64,000 nucleotides of DNA from Deltaproteobacteria bacterium (GCA_009668975.1 SBEG01000001.1:291402-355401), one strand, 5' to 3'; positions 7,556 to 16,116 are shown, counted from the stretch's first letter. The notes: a model not told the origin generated them from the sequence alone. Numbers and translations: made by a program.

Positions 7556-8494
7556 CTATTTGGGGAGACTCACTTCATGGTTCTGCTTTTCCGGGAATCT
7601 GATATTCAGGACTGGTGCATCAACCAGATGGAAAGTGGCGGAGGCAAGGGAAACCTTGCCGTCGGAAGCCCCGAATGCATCGAGAATCTTCGTGAAAAGC
7701 ATGTCCTTCGTGGAGCGGCGTTTTTTGTAGTCTATCACATAACGTACCGTGAACTCGATCCAGTTGTCATTTGCGATCATGGTAACCATCGGTTCCACGG
7801 TCGCCTTTTCTATCATGAACTTTTTCACCATTTTTTCCCAGTCCTTCTGAGCATGGGGAATGTAGCTGCCGATCTGCTCAGTGGCGATGGCGAGGAGAAT
7901 TTCACGGGCATGGTGGTAGTCGCTGCCGTATTTTACCGGGACAGTGATTTCGTCCCAAATGAAATGGAAATCCGCAGAATAATTATAGACCGGCGCCTTA
8001 AAGACAAAGCTGTTGGCGATTCTGACGATGCGTCCGTTATAGAGATCGGCCTTTACCCATTCGCCAATTTCCATAACCGTTGTGCGCAAAATGCCGATAT
8101 CGATCACATCTCCCGTGATGCCGCCAACCTGAACCCGATCACCCACCGAATAAAAGCCACCCACCGAGATGGCTGCCCAGCCGGCGATACTGGCAATAAC
8201 CTCCTGCAGTGCGAAGGCGATACCGGCACCGGCAACACCAAAGGCCACGGTCAGGTTTCCGAGACGGTCGCTGAAGACTACCGTTATTAGAACGAAACCC
8301 ACCAGCATTCCAAGAAAGCCGATGAGTTTCCGGAAACGGTAGCGGGTGTCGGTTCCTTCGATTCTTGGCAGAAATGCCCGACGTGTAAGCCGCACCAAAA
8401 CGTTGATGATGATGATGCCGATGAGGACGGTAACAATTTTTCCAACGGTAGGATCAAACAGCCATGAACGGACAACGGGTGGTAACTCGAACAT
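7556..8494 (-). CDS. MscS-family mechanosensitive ion channel
   Basis: A small-conductance mechanosensitive channel of 312 residues that would open in the inner membrane on osmotic downshock. Three hydrophobic helices are visible. The pore-lining helix is around residues 85-115 (Gly/Ala-rich FGVAGAGIAFALQEVIASIA), followed by the MscS beta domain with VGDRVQVGGITGDVIDIGIL. A C-terminal cytoplasmic region runs to the end. ATG 8494 has AAGGAG seven bases upstream. An antiporter remnant and a DUF2254 membrane protein lie upstream, so the area may be an ion or osmotic stress group. Confidence 0.93.
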   Translation of the reverse strand: MFELPPVVRSWLFDPTVGKIVTVLIGIIIINVLVRLTRRAFLPRIEGTDTRYRFRKLIGFLGMLVGFVLITVVFSDRLGNLTVAFGVAGAGIAFALQEVIASIAGWAAISVGGFYSVGDRVQVGGITGDVIDIGILRTTVMEIGEWVKADLYNGRIVRIANSFVFKAPVYNYSADFHFIWDEITVPVKYGSDYHHAREILLAIATEQIGSYIPHAQKDWEKMVKKFMIEKATVEPMVTMIANDNWIEFTVRYVIDYKKRRSTKDMLFTKILDAFGASDGKVSLASATFHLVDAPVLNIRFPEKQNHEVSLPK

Positions 8495-8519
8495 GTTGGG
8501 CTCCTTCTGAATCTCTCTT

Positions 8520-8737
8520 CAGGGATAAAGGACACCAGCATACCGACGAGGGCTTCTGCATGGCGCCGAGTTGTTTTCCGGGCTTGATCAATCCCAACCA
8601 GGGGCCGGCCGCAAGCCCGGCAAGCGGAAGCAGGAGGACGGCGGGTAGCCGGAAACGCCACGCCAGCGATTGCGCCCGATACCCAAAACAGACATGATCA
8701 CAATGAAGCCGGTTATGTGAATCGTCTGATCAGTCAT
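8520..8737 (-). pseudogene. N-terminal remnant of a CPA1-type Na+/H+ antiporter
   Basis: From ATG 8737 the minus strand reads MTDQTIHITGFIVIMSVLGI. After what looks like a single-base loss the next frame reads LAWRFRLPAVLLLPLAGLAA, then GPWLGLIKPGKQLG, before a stop at 8520. This is the opening pattern of NhaP/CvrA-type cation:proton antiporters, which usually exceed 500 residues; the rest is missing. The fragment sits just before the mscS gene and is read in the same direction. No function is expected. Confidence 0.6.
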
Positions 8738-8840
8738 TGAGGCATTCAGCTGCCCAGCGATTCAAAGCCGGATATGACATCAAACAGCTCCTCGTCGAAA
8801 TGAGCGGGTAAGCATGGCATAGTCGGTCCTGTCATTCGTC

Positions 8841-10169
8841 TCACTTGCGAAGAACCTGCAGGGTCCGCTCGTACCGTTCTCCGATTGCCCTGCTGTCATC
8901 CTTTATGTGCGCCATCTCTCGTCCGCTCTGCATCACCAGTTCAGCATGGTGTTCAAGTACTTTGCGCCGCTCCGCCACCCGGATATGGGGTGCAATGGCA
9001 GCTATCGCATCAAAAAGGCAGAGGATCACCTGCACGTGGCTGGCCGCGGCATTCCGTATCTGTCCGAAAGCTGCCTCAACTATTTGGTCGAAGGAAACAG
9101 GAACTGACACAAGACGGAGATTACCTTTATCGTCGTAGCTGAACGCAGAAGGAAACTTCCTCTGGGCTATTCGCCCGAGTCCTGCGCTGAGCCAGTTGAT
9201 GCAGGTCATGGCGGTAAAGGGATCGTTTATGCCAGGGGAAAGAGCGCGCAGGGCCACCTCGACGAGTTGATATATCAAGTACTCAATGTCCTGTTGATCG
9301 GTTCGCTGCCGTCCCTGAATGAAGGAGCTATTCACCCGAGAGGATAGCTTTTCGTCCCAGTGTTCCCGTGGCCAAACGGTGACGAGATGCGCACCCGCAG
9401 CTATGAATTCCCCCGGACGGGAGTGGAGAGAGAGTATAAAATCGTTTTCGACAGCCGTCCTCATAAGACCATCAAAATCAATGGCCTGGAGGTAGCCGCT
9501 ATTATCCGACGCCACCGGCCAACCATCACGGTGAAATTCCTCGGGCAAAGCCGCCCTGACGTCAATTCGATCAGGCTCACCAACCCCGTGATCCTGCTGC
9601 TCCGGGAAATGACGGTCGATGGCAGCATTTAGGTCTCGATAGACTGCGGTGATGATACTGTCAGCCTGGATTGACGTGGAGATGTGATGAATGAAGTAGA
9701 TGAGGACGGCGGTACTTGCAAGTGCCAGAACAATGGCAATAGTTATAGAGAGGTGAGGAACGAACGAACCGCTGTCGCCGCTTCGCACCACCCGGAGTGT
9801 GAAGAGACAGTAAATGAAGGTGGCAATAAATGTGCCGAGGACCACCTGGGTTCCGGTGTCACGGATGAAGTTCCCGAGCAGTCGCGGGCCGTATTGGGAA
9901 GAGGTAAGTGAGAGGACGACAATGGTGATAGAGAAGACCACCCCGGCAGTAGTGATCATGGATCCGGCCACCGTGGAGAGGATGGAACGGGCGCCTTCCG
10001 GACCACCGCTGTAAAGCCAGCCGATCTTTTCTGTAACGTCGCGGGGGAGTACTGTGTCAAAAGCGGTCGTGCCGAGGGAAAGAGCGATGGAAATCGTCGC
10101 CATGACAGCCGGTACGAACCAGTAGCTTGAACTGAACGAGTGCCAGAAATTTAAGATTTTGGTTTTCAT
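8841..10169 (-). CDS. DUF2254 family membrane protein
   Basis: A 442-residue protein matching the DUF2254 pattern. Four N-terminal membrane helices include SMITTAGVVFSITIVVLSLT and QYGPRLLGNFIRDTGTQVVL. A soluble C-terminal half follows, with RALSPGINDPFTAMTCINWL around residue 310. The family has no established function. It is a stand-alone unit starting at ATG 10169, with no nearby partner in the same direction closer than the mscS remnant group. Nothing in length or composition suggests damage. Confidence 0.85.
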   Translation of the reverse strand: MKTKILNFWHSFSSSYWFVPAVMATISIALSLGTTAFDTVLPRDVTEKIGWLYSGGPEGARSILSTVAGSMITTAGVVFSITIVVLSLTSSQYGPRLLGNFIRDTGTQVVLGTFIATFIYCLFTLRVVRSGDSGSFVPHLSITIAIVLALASTAVLIYFIHHISTSIQADSIITAVYRDLNAAIDRHFPEQQDHGVGEPDRIDVRAALPEEFHRDGWPVASDNSGYLQAIDFDGLMRTAVENDFILSLHSRPGEFIAAGAHLVTVWPREHWDEKLSSRVNSSFIQGRQRTDQQDIEYLIYQLVEVALRALSPGINDPFTAMTCINWLSAGLGRIAQRKFPSAFSYDDKGNLRLVSVPVSFDQIVEAAFGQIRNAAASHVQVILCLFDAIAAIAPHIRVAERRKVLEHHAELVMQSGREMAHIKDDSRAIGERYERTLQVLRK

Positions 10170-10504
10170 CGGTTCTCCGTTTTATGGGCCATTATAACAA
10201 CTTGTGAATGCGAATTCTTTACCCCCTCCGTGATTTCACCAAGCGGGAAATACCCTGATAACGGACGCATCTTAACGGGACAGGACACAGGTGCGACCGA
10301 GAGATGAAATCCCGATATAGTCGCGCACTTCAAGACGTTCAGTCGATTCCAGGTGCATTTTACATTTGCAGATCATGCCGACAGTGTCGCGAAGATCATT
10401 GTCAGAGAATGCTGGATCGAGAAAAGTTCAACAGCCAATCGCCAACAAAGTTGCGACCTGATCGAGATCTTTGACTCAAATTCTGAATATGTTTTTTACC
10501 GGCC
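10170..10504. other. Intergenic, no gene seen
   Basis: This 335-base gap separates the DUF2254 gene from the Pmp3-like gene. Both strands are broken by stops and show no recognisable protein, RNA gene or strong hairpin. It presumably holds the promoter of the DUF2254 gene. Confidence 0.4.
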
Positions 10505-10663
10505 TCAGCGCTTGGCGATAATCCAAACGGCATGCACGATACCAGGAATATACCCCAACAGGGTCAATAGGATGTTGAGCCAGAAGGCACCCCCAATTCC
10601 CACCTGAAGAAAAACACCGAGCGGCGGCAGAAGAATCGCAACCAAAATCCGAACCAGATCCAT
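10505..10663 (-). CDS. Pmp3/YqaE family small membrane protein
   Basis: A 52-residue hydrophobic peptide, MDLVRILVAILLPPLGVFLQ onward, with two membrane helices and the family signature LPPLGVFLQVGIG...FWLNILLTLLGYIPGIVHA. The Pmp3/YqaE (UPF0057) family is stress- or salt-induced and thought to affect membrane potential. The start at 10663 is set by an AAGGAG seven bases upstream; the frame extends further upstream without a good start. It stands alone. Confidence 0.9.
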   Translation of the reverse strand: MDLVRILVAILLPPLGVFLQVGIGGAFWLNILLTLLGYIPGIVHAVWIIAKR

Positions 10664-10837
10664 TTTCTTTCTCCTTATCTCCCGGACTTTAGGCGTTTCC
10701 AACAAAAAATCCGACATCGCCGGCAACATTGAACAACGCACGGACCTGCATAATTCCGGGCATGTACAATCGACCTATTGCTGCCCCGATTGCGTTCATC
10801 CATCAATCAGGATCTTTCGAAACAACATCTAGTGGAG

Positions 10838-11320
10838 CTACTTGTTGTCGGTATCATATTCGCTTTTGGCATTTTCCCAGGAAGCGCTCATCGCCTGGTA
10901 CGAATCTGATAATCCTTTTTTCATCAGTAGCACTAATGTCCCCAGATCGTCGAGCACGTCATCAACCTCTGGATGTTTCTGGTTGTCCATCTCGGTGTCG
11001 CCGGTCGCAGCATCGAAATGGCCTGGAATTTTGCGGCGGGCTTCGATCAGCAGTGTACGGTGCGGAAGGAGCGTTCCGCGGCCTTGTCCACCTCGGACTC
11101 TTTCCCGTTGTGGCCGTGATGCCTGGGCGAATGCCCGCCACCTACACCTTCGTATGAGGCTACGGTGTGGTGTGCCTCGCTCAATTCATCTCCCAGCGAC
11201 TCGTTGAGAGTACGCGGGACACCCTGGCCGCGCGATCTCGTCCAAAGCATCAAGGTTGCCCTCGAAGAGATTGGTCTTCTGTCGATCCAAACGGTGAGCC
11301 ACGATTTCCACGTTAGTAAA
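10838..11320 (-). pseudogene. Decayed gene read in three frames
   Basis: Consecutive coding-like segments occur in shifting frames on the minus strand: VEIVAHRLDRQKTNLFEGNL followed by DALDEIA (about 11217-11315), then TLNESLGDELSEAHHTVASY (about 11140-11220), then ARRKIPGHFDAATGD and on to SASWENAKSEYDTDNK ending in TAG at 10838. The last segment is rich in charged residues and looks alpha-helical. Together they look like one former gene with at least two frameshifts. The family is not recognised. Confidence 0.4.
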
Positions 11321-11553
11321 AAAGCCCCACAAGGCCATATGGATTGTGGGGCTTTTAGCCTGGAGAACCAAAATAATATCCGACGCCGAATGTCGATATA
11401 TTCGGGTACGTTCCCGGCTTTCCACTGTTCGTCCAACTCCTTGGTGCCTTGGGACTGCTCGATCATAAACTGCCCGACCTTGGTGGACTGAAAAGCACAC
11501 CCTGCTCCAAAAGCAACAACCAAACCGACTAACAACACAAGTAAACATTTCAA
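11047..11553 (-). CDS. Putative small lipoprotein, probably damaged
   Basis: The frame begins with a clear lipoprotein signal, MKCLLVLLVGLVVAFGAGC, with the lipobox Cys at residue 19. About 38 plausible residues follow to YIDIRR. Beyond that, the frame runs through a terminator-like hairpin (11321-11351) and into the decayed gene, and the composition becomes implausible (Trp- and Arg-rich). The real product was probably a lipoprotein of about 60 residues whose stop has been lost. Function unknown. Confidence 0.35.
   Translation of the reverse strand: MKCLLVLLVGLVVAFGAGCAFQSTKVGQFMIEQSQGTKELDEQWKAGNVPEYIDIRRRILFWFSRLKAPQSIWPCGAFLLTWKSWLTVWIDRRPISSRATLMLWTRSRGQGVPRTLNESLGDELSEAHHTVASYEGVGGGHSPRHHGHNGKESEVDKAAERSFRTVHC
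11318..11356 (-). terminator. Rho-independent terminator-like hairpin
   Basis: On the minus strand GCCCCACAA pairs with TTGTGGGGC across an 11-base loop, flanked by AAAA and followed by TTTTTT. It lies where the small lipoprotein gene would be expected to end, supporting the idea that its true stop was just upstream. Confidence 0.6.
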
Positions 11554-11627
11554 TTAGAACGTACGGTTAAATTATACAACATTTTTGTCTCTTGATATCG
11601 GATAGCTGAGTTTCTGGGATGCCTTTA

Positions 11628-11927
11628 TCAACGGCCATGATGGCAGCCATGATGGGCCAGGGCGACGATGGCTAGAGGAGAGGCAAGTGGCTTCACCGTC
11701 CTCACTCGGTTCGTGAGTTCAGTTACCCGGTCTTTGATATTTTGCAGGGATTTCTTCGAAGGCTGGACATGGGGTAGTAATTCCCCGTCTTTCTGCTCCT
11801 CCCCATACGAACTGAGAATCAGGGTACACAGACAGTAAGGTTTTCTCTCTTTCCGACAGCTACAACAGTCACGGTAATGCGGTTGAGGATCTGAATCAGG
11901 TGGTACAAAACAAGTCAGATACCCCAT
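11628..11927 (-). pseudogene. Possible group II intron reverse transcriptase remnant
   Basis: The minus-strand frame contains QPSKKSLQNIKDRVTELTNR. This resembles the segment after the reverse transcriptase domain in group II intron proteins (pattern PSKKSxxxxKxxxxELTxR, in the thumb/maturase region). Neither the catalytic YADD motif nor the rest of the maturase is visible, so it is at best a 3' fragment. Call rests on one short motif. Confidence 0.3.
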
Positions 11928-11984
11928 CTAATTCGAAGCGGAACTGAGAATGCGAACCAAGCGAATAAGGGACTTTCAGGAATT

Positions 11985-12087
11985 TGGGGATGCTGTTAAG
12001 ATAACTGTTGGTTGAATGAAGATCGATTCCAGAGTAAAGTTTCTTTGAGCACTTCCTGAGCTTTTCAGATTGGCGACTTACACTCAT
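11985..12087 (-). pseudogene. N-terminal remnant of an IS110-family transposase
   Basis: The minus-strand frame includes KKLYSGIDLHSTNSYL, the characteristic opening of IS110/IS1111 DEDD transposases, where the Asp of GIDLHS is the first catalytic residue. Similarity stops after about 20 residues and the rest of the roughly 350-residue protein is missing. Start and end are approximate. Confidence 0.4.
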
Positions 12088-12187
12088 ATCAGACAGTTAT
12101 TGCCTCCTCGATATTTTCAGGAGGTTCGTATTATCTGATTAACAACCCTTGAAATGCGGCATTTCTCTAACAAAGTTTAGCGGCAGC

Positions 12188-12387
12188 AAGTTGTCTCGTG
12201 TCAAGGGTGACCCGTAGGGATGGATACAAACCGGCAGTTCAGGCCGAATCGTCAACCGACTCAATCTAAAGAGATAATGCCTTATGAAACCGAAATCAAA
12301 AGATCTGAAAAAACCGTGCCTGACAAGAATGCTTCACTTGAACGTGTCATCCAGGGTAAAGATTTGCGCGGTATGGTATACTTCTAA
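12188..12387 (+). other. Possible group II intron-derived fragment with small frame
   Basis: The frame 12277-12387 encodes 36 residues including KTVPDKNASLERVIQGKDLR, which resembles the short leader before the reverse transcriptase domain of intron-encoded proteins. The preceding bases (12188-12276) are structured and could come from intron RNA. Orientation is opposite to the 11628-11927 fragment, so they would not be one element. Evidence is weak. Confidence 0.25.
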
Positions 12388-12416
12388 TCGCAATTTTTAC
12401 CGGGAGTGGGGAGACT

Positions 12417-12836
12417 ATGTTTACTGTTCTGAAAAAGTTTGAAAAAGTAATGATTCTGGCCCTTATGATTATGATGGCGTTTGTTTTAGGCCTCGCCACA
12501 CTCGATCTTGGCTGGTTAATCATCAAAGATGTCCAGGAACCACCCTATTTCCTTCTCAGCGTTGCACAGCTGCTCGATATCTTTGGGCTTTTCATGTTGG
12601 TTTTGATTGGCATCGAACTTCTTGAGACGATAATGAAAACCTATTTAAACCAGGAACAACCCCATTACGAGGTTGTTCTCACGGTGGCGATCATCGCGAT
12701 TGCTCGTAAGGTTATTATCTTAGATGTGAATACGGTTGACAGTCTGAGCTTCATTGGAATCGCCTCCATTATTCTTGCGCTAACCGCAGGATATTTCCTT
12801 ATGAAAAGAAGCCGATTGTACGATAAGCAAGAGTGA
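12417..12836 (+). CDS. psiE: Phosphate-starvation-inducible PsiE family protein
   Basis: A 139-residue inner-membrane protein with four helices and the PsiE pattern: QLLDIFGLFMLVLIGIELLE (about residues 52-71), then YLNQEQPHYEVVLTVAIIAI and ARKVIILD (about residues 78-106). In enterobacteria psiE is induced by phosphate starvation; its molecular role is unknown. A GGGAG precedes ATG 12417. It is isolated, with decayed mobile DNA upstream and rsgA 260 bases downstream. Confidence 0.8.
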   Translation: MFTVLKKFEKVMILALMIMMAFVLGLATLDLGWLIIKDVQEPPYFLLSVAQLLDIFGLFMLVLIGIELLETIMKTYLNQEQPHYEVVLTVAIIAIARKVIILDVNTVDSLSFIGIASIILALTAGYFLMKRSRLYDKQE

Positions 12837-13095
12837 TCGACCTGGCCCTCGACATCAGAACATTCACGACCTGTTATTTTTGCCAGGAGCCTGCCGGACT
12901 TAGGAAATCGAAGCGAAAATTCGGCTGGGCGAGGACAGATTTTGTCGATTCTGCAGGGTAATAGTTGTTCTACCCAATAAAGCGGCGAAATATGGACCGT
13001 CCAGACGGATTTGCAGCAGATTCACTTTAAGTCCGACAGACTCCTAGAGAAACTACATTGTCTCAAGAGGTCTACCCTGCCCGTGCAGCAACCGC

Positions 13096-14046
13096 TTGAA
13101 ATTTCCAGTAAAAGGTGAACTCCCTTTGAACAATAAAAAACGCACTGGCGTAAGCTTTAGGAAAGATCTCGCTCCTTCCCTGTCCGAACCGGTCCGGGAG
13201 GGATTGATAATTGCCCACCACGGCGTTGCTGTTGAAGTTTTGTTTGCCGGAGGGGAGAATTGCCTGGTAAGGGTCAAACGTCGCTCCGGGCATGTGGTGG
13301 GAGATGACGTGCTGGTCCGGGGCGAAGTCCTGGAGAGATTGCCCCGCAGAACGGAACTGCGTCGCCGTGACGCAATGGGCAAGGTCCACCTGGTTGGGGC
13401 GAATCTGGACGTGCTGGGTGTGGTTGTTTCTCCTTCACCGCCTCCCCCGGCAGGGTTTATTGACCGCGTGATCGTAGCCGCACGCGCTGCGAACCTGAGA
13501 CCTTTTGTGGTGGTAAACAAGTGTGATCTGGATGCGGCACAAGCATTCGTTGAGGAGTTGCGCGACACCTATGCAGGAGCAGTGTCCGTTTTCCCGTTGA
13601 GTGCAGCCACGGGAGAAGGTCTCACCCTGCTGCGGGAGTTCCTCGGAGAGGGGCATCGGGGAGCTTTTGTCGGGATCACCGGGGTGGGAAAAAGCTCCCT
13701 GCTGAATGCCTTGTGCCCTGAGATTGATCTGCGGGTGGGGACTCTTAATGAGTATAACGGTAAAGGCCGCCATACAACGACCGTTTCAACCTTGCATTCT
13801 CTCTCCGATGGGGGCGAGTTGATCGACACGCCGGGCTTTCAGGATTTCGGGCTGGTGGATATTTCCGAACAGGATTTTGCCTGCCATTTCCCCGGTTTTG
13901 AAAAGACCAAGGAAGCACGCTGCCGCTTCCGGAATTGCCGGCACCACACCGAGCCGGGTTGCGCGGTAGTCGCACTGGTTGCCCGGGGCGAGATTCGAGC
14001 CGAACGCTACGCCACCTATCTAGAGATCCTGCCTGAGGTTGTGTAA
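13096..14046 (+). CDS. rsgA: Ribosome small subunit-dependent GTPase RsgA
   Basis: RsgA is a circularly permuted GTPase that checks maturation of the 30S ribosomal subunit. The G motifs appear in permuted order: NKCD (about 141-144), GITGVGKS (193-200), DTPG (244-247). An N-terminal OB fold and a C-terminal zinc finger (Cys276, Cys281, His283, Cys289) flank them. There is no ATG before residue 94; start is TTG at 13096 or TTG at 13126, the latter with AAAGG upstream. It ends just before a bidirectional terminator. Confidence 0.95.
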   Translation: MKFPVKGELPLNNKKRTGVSFRKDLAPSLSEPVREGLIIAHHGVAVEVLFAGGENCLVRVKRRSGHVVGDDVLVRGEVLERLPRRTELRRRDAMGKVHLVGANLDVLGVVVSPSPPPPAGFIDRVIVAARAANLRPFVVVNKCDLDAAQAFVEELRDTYAGAVSVFPLSAATGEGLTLLREFLGEGHRGAFVGITGVGKSSLLNALCPEIDLRVGTLNEYNGKGRHTTTVSTLHSLSDGGELIDTPGFQDFGLVDISEQDFACHFPGFEKTKEARCRFRNCRHHTEPGCAVVALVARGEIRAERYATYLEILPEVV

Positions 14047-14119
14047 TTAGGCTGATTACCAACGGATCATTGACAATGCCCTTCACCCTTGAAACAAGGG
14101 CTTCCGGGACAGAAAACAA

Positions 14120-14156
14120 GAAAATGCCCTAAACACCAGATGCTTAGGGCATTTTC
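14120..14156. terminator. Bidirectional terminator between rsgA and flgE-like gene
   Basis: GAAAATGCCCTAA pairs perfectly with TTAGGGCATTTTC over an 11-base loop. The A and T flanks serve convergent transcription from rsgA (+) and the flagellar operon (-). It marks the right-hand boundary of the accessory block. Confidence 0.85.
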
Positions 14157-14180
14157 TTTCACTTAGATTCAGATAGTCGT

Positions 14181-14927
14181 CTAGCGCTTCAGGTTCAGAA
14201 CTTCCTGGGTCATTTCATCGGTGGTGGTAATCGTCTTGGAGTTGGCCGAGTAGGCACGCTGGGTGACGATCATCTTCACGAACTGGCTGGCCAGGTCGAC
14301 GTTGCTGAGTTCGAGCGCGTTGGAGTAAATCTTCTCCGAAGTCCCGTTAGCAGCTATGACAGTGGGAGCAGTGGCGCCGGAGTACTTGAAGAGGGTTCCG
14401 CCAACTTTATCCAATGATCCTGTGTCGGAGATTATTGCGACACCTAACTGCTTGTCGCTGAGAGTGGCATTGCTGCTATTAACATAGGTAATAGTGCCTG
14501 TCGAGTCTATCTTGGTAATCGTACTGCCGGCACCTAAATTAATGGCAGCGCCGCTTGAATCCAAAATTTTGTATCCATCAGGATTAACAAGATCACCAGC
14601 AGCATTCAATCGAAAGGCACCTGCCCGGCTGTAAAGCCCCCCTTCCAGAGCAAAAAAACTTGAGCCTTGAATAGCCACATCACTTGAGGATTCAGTAGTC
14701 TCGAAAGAAGACTGGCCGAACACATTGTCAATCTTCTGGATCTGAACGCCGCGGCCGATCTGGGAATTGTTGCCCATGTTGGCGGAAAGCATGTCCGAGA
14801 ACAGGGTCCGGGCGGATTTGAAACCGACGGTATTGACATTGGCAATATTGTTGCCGATCACGTTCATTGCTTCGCCATTGTTTACGAGACCGCTAACGCC
14901 GGTAAAAAGTGCAGATGTAATACTCAT
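14181..14927 (-). CDS. flgE: Short FlgE-type flagellar hook protein
   Basis: The 248-residue protein has the FlgE N terminus (TGVSGLVNNGEAMNVIGNNI, then ANVNTVGFKSAR, residues 9-40) and the FlgE C terminus (SNVDLASQFVKMIVTQRAYS, then ITTTDEMTQEVLNL). Both termini form the coiled-coil D0/D1 core. The surface D2 domain that makes ordinary FlgE 400 or more residues is almost absent, replaced by about 90 residues rich in Ser, Thr and Gly. It could be a minimal hook protein or a hook-related rod protein of FlgF/FlgG size, but the C terminus is FlgE-like. It follows the TIGR02530-type gene. Confidence 0.8.
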   Translation of the reverse strand: MSITSALFTGVSGLVNNGEAMNVIGNNIANVNTVGFKSARTLFSDMLSANMGNNSQIGRGVQIQKIDNVFGQSSFETTESSSDVAIQGSSFFALEGGLYSRAGAFRLNAAGDLVNPDGYKILDSSGAAINLGAGSTITKIDSTGTITYVNSSNATLSDKQLGVAIISDTGSLDKVGGTLFKYSGATAPTVIAANGTSEKIYSNALELSNVDLASQFVKMIVTQRAYSANSKTITTTDEMTQEVLNLKR

Positions 14928-15065
14928 GGTAATGCCTCCTTAGTTGTTTCCGATGATTGAGGAACACGTCAGTCGGTCGGTGTTCCACGGGCTTCCTCGG
15001 CGAGGTCCAGCCCTTTTTAGTTTTGTGTTTACCTGCCTGACTCAAAGATCAGGGCAGTAAGTTTC

Positions 15066-15452
15066 TTAGACGATTACTGCTGAATCGATGTTGGTGAAGA
15101 CGTTGCCCTGCATGGCGTTCCGGTCCATTGCCGTAACCACCGTCCTGTTTTTCACGCTCACCACCAGTGCGGCATCCCCTACAAGCACCAGCGAGTCTTT
15201 TCCGCCCTTTTGCGCCACACTGTCAACGGCGCCTGCCAGTTTCTGCATGTCGTCCGTGCTCAGACTTATCCCCCGCGACCGCAAGCGGTCCTGGGCATGC
15301 TGAGAGAACGTGACTCCGCGTGACGGCAGTTTTCCGTCGAGCACTTTGGCAAAAGGCGTATCGTTCCCGGTTGCTGCGGCAGGCTTCTGAGAACCCGGTG
15401 TGCGAGTTACCGGAACCTGTACCGGATTTGGAAAAAAAACCGGATCAACCAT
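15066..15452 (-). CDS. TIGR02530 family flagellar operon protein
   Basis: A 128-residue protein found between flgD and flgE in many flagellar clusters. The conserved part is FSQHAQDRLRSRGISLSTDD (about residues 49-68), then GGKDSLVLVGDAALVVSVKN and GNVFTNIDSAVIV at the C terminus. Its role is unproven; position suggests help in hook assembly. It starts 1 base after the flgD stop and is followed by a 138-base gap with two small inverted repeats before the flgE-type gene. Confidence 0.85.
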   Translation of the reverse strand: MVDPVFFPNPVQVPVTRTPGSQKPAAATGNDTPFAKVLDGKLPSRGVTFSQHAQDRLRSRGISLSTDDMQKLAGAVDSVAQKGGKDSLVLVGDAALVVSVKNRTVVTAMDRNAMQGNVFTNIDSAVIV

Positions 15453-15453
15453 T

Positions 15454-16116
15454 TCACATCACCCCTTTCACTCGCAGAAGATCGCTGAAAGGTATTTCAA
15501 GGCCCGCGATATTCATCAGCGGGGAAGAACCGGAAAAATTGATACCTTCAACCGTACCCCGCACAAAAGGACTACCGGCAAAGGTGTTTCCTGCCGCATC
15601 AACTCCGGTTACCGCGACGGAGTAGATTCCTGAGGGAAGCTGCATTCCGTTGGCATCCTTACCGTCCCAGGCAAGGGCTGATTCTCCTGCGGCGGTCACT
15701 CCGCCGTTCAGGGTGTGCACCACTTCTCCCTTGGCATTCAAGATATTCACGGAAACTTGCTCGGCTGACTTTGGCACGCTGAACGTGACATTCGCCATTT
15801 CGCCTTCCGTGAGGGAGAGCTGCGATCCCGCTGCGGTTACTTCACTGCCCACAAAAGAAATTGCGGAAAGTGCCGAAGAAGCTCCCAGGGCGTTGACGAT
15901 ATTGAGCAGATTGCTGTTTGTGTTGTAGGACTGTTCAACCTGGGTTAGTTGCGCAAGTTGACTGATTTGTTCCGTCCCATCCATCGGATTGAGCGGATCC
16001 TGGTTCTGCAACTGGGTAATGAACAGTTTCAGGAAATCATCCTTGTTCATTCCCATCGACTGCTTCATTGCCGCTGCCGCTGCGCTCGTGCTGGTTGTTG
16101 TAACTGATTCGATCAT
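15454..16116 (-). CDS. flgD: Flagellar hook capping protein FlgD
   Basis: FlgD forms the temporary cap on which hook subunits assemble. The 220-residue protein has the N-terminal motif KDDFLKLFITQLQNQDPLNP (about residues 25-44), the following EQISQLAQLTQVEQ, and a C-terminal Ig/tudor-like domain with LAWDGKDANGMQLPSGIYSV. Length is normal. It sits between fliK and the TIGR02530-type gene, as in related clusters. Confidence 0.95.
   Translation of the reverse strand: MIESVTTTSTSAAAAAMKQSMGMNKDDFLKLFITQLQNQDPLNPMDGTEQISQLAQLTQVEQSYNTNSNLLNIVNALGASSALSAISFVGSEVTAAGSQLSLTEGEMANVTFSVPKSAEQVSVNILNAKGEVVHTLNGGVTAAGESALAWDGKDANGMQLPSGIYSVAVTGVDAAGNTFAGSPFVRGTVEGINFSGSSPLMNIAGLEIPFSDLLRVKGVM

Noticed and set aside
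14940..15030. Inverted repeats GGAACAC/GTGTTCC and GGGCT/AGCCC before the flgE-type gene
   Set aside because: They lie within the flagellar operon without a T-run on the coding strand, so a terminator is not supported; possibly mRNA hairpins.
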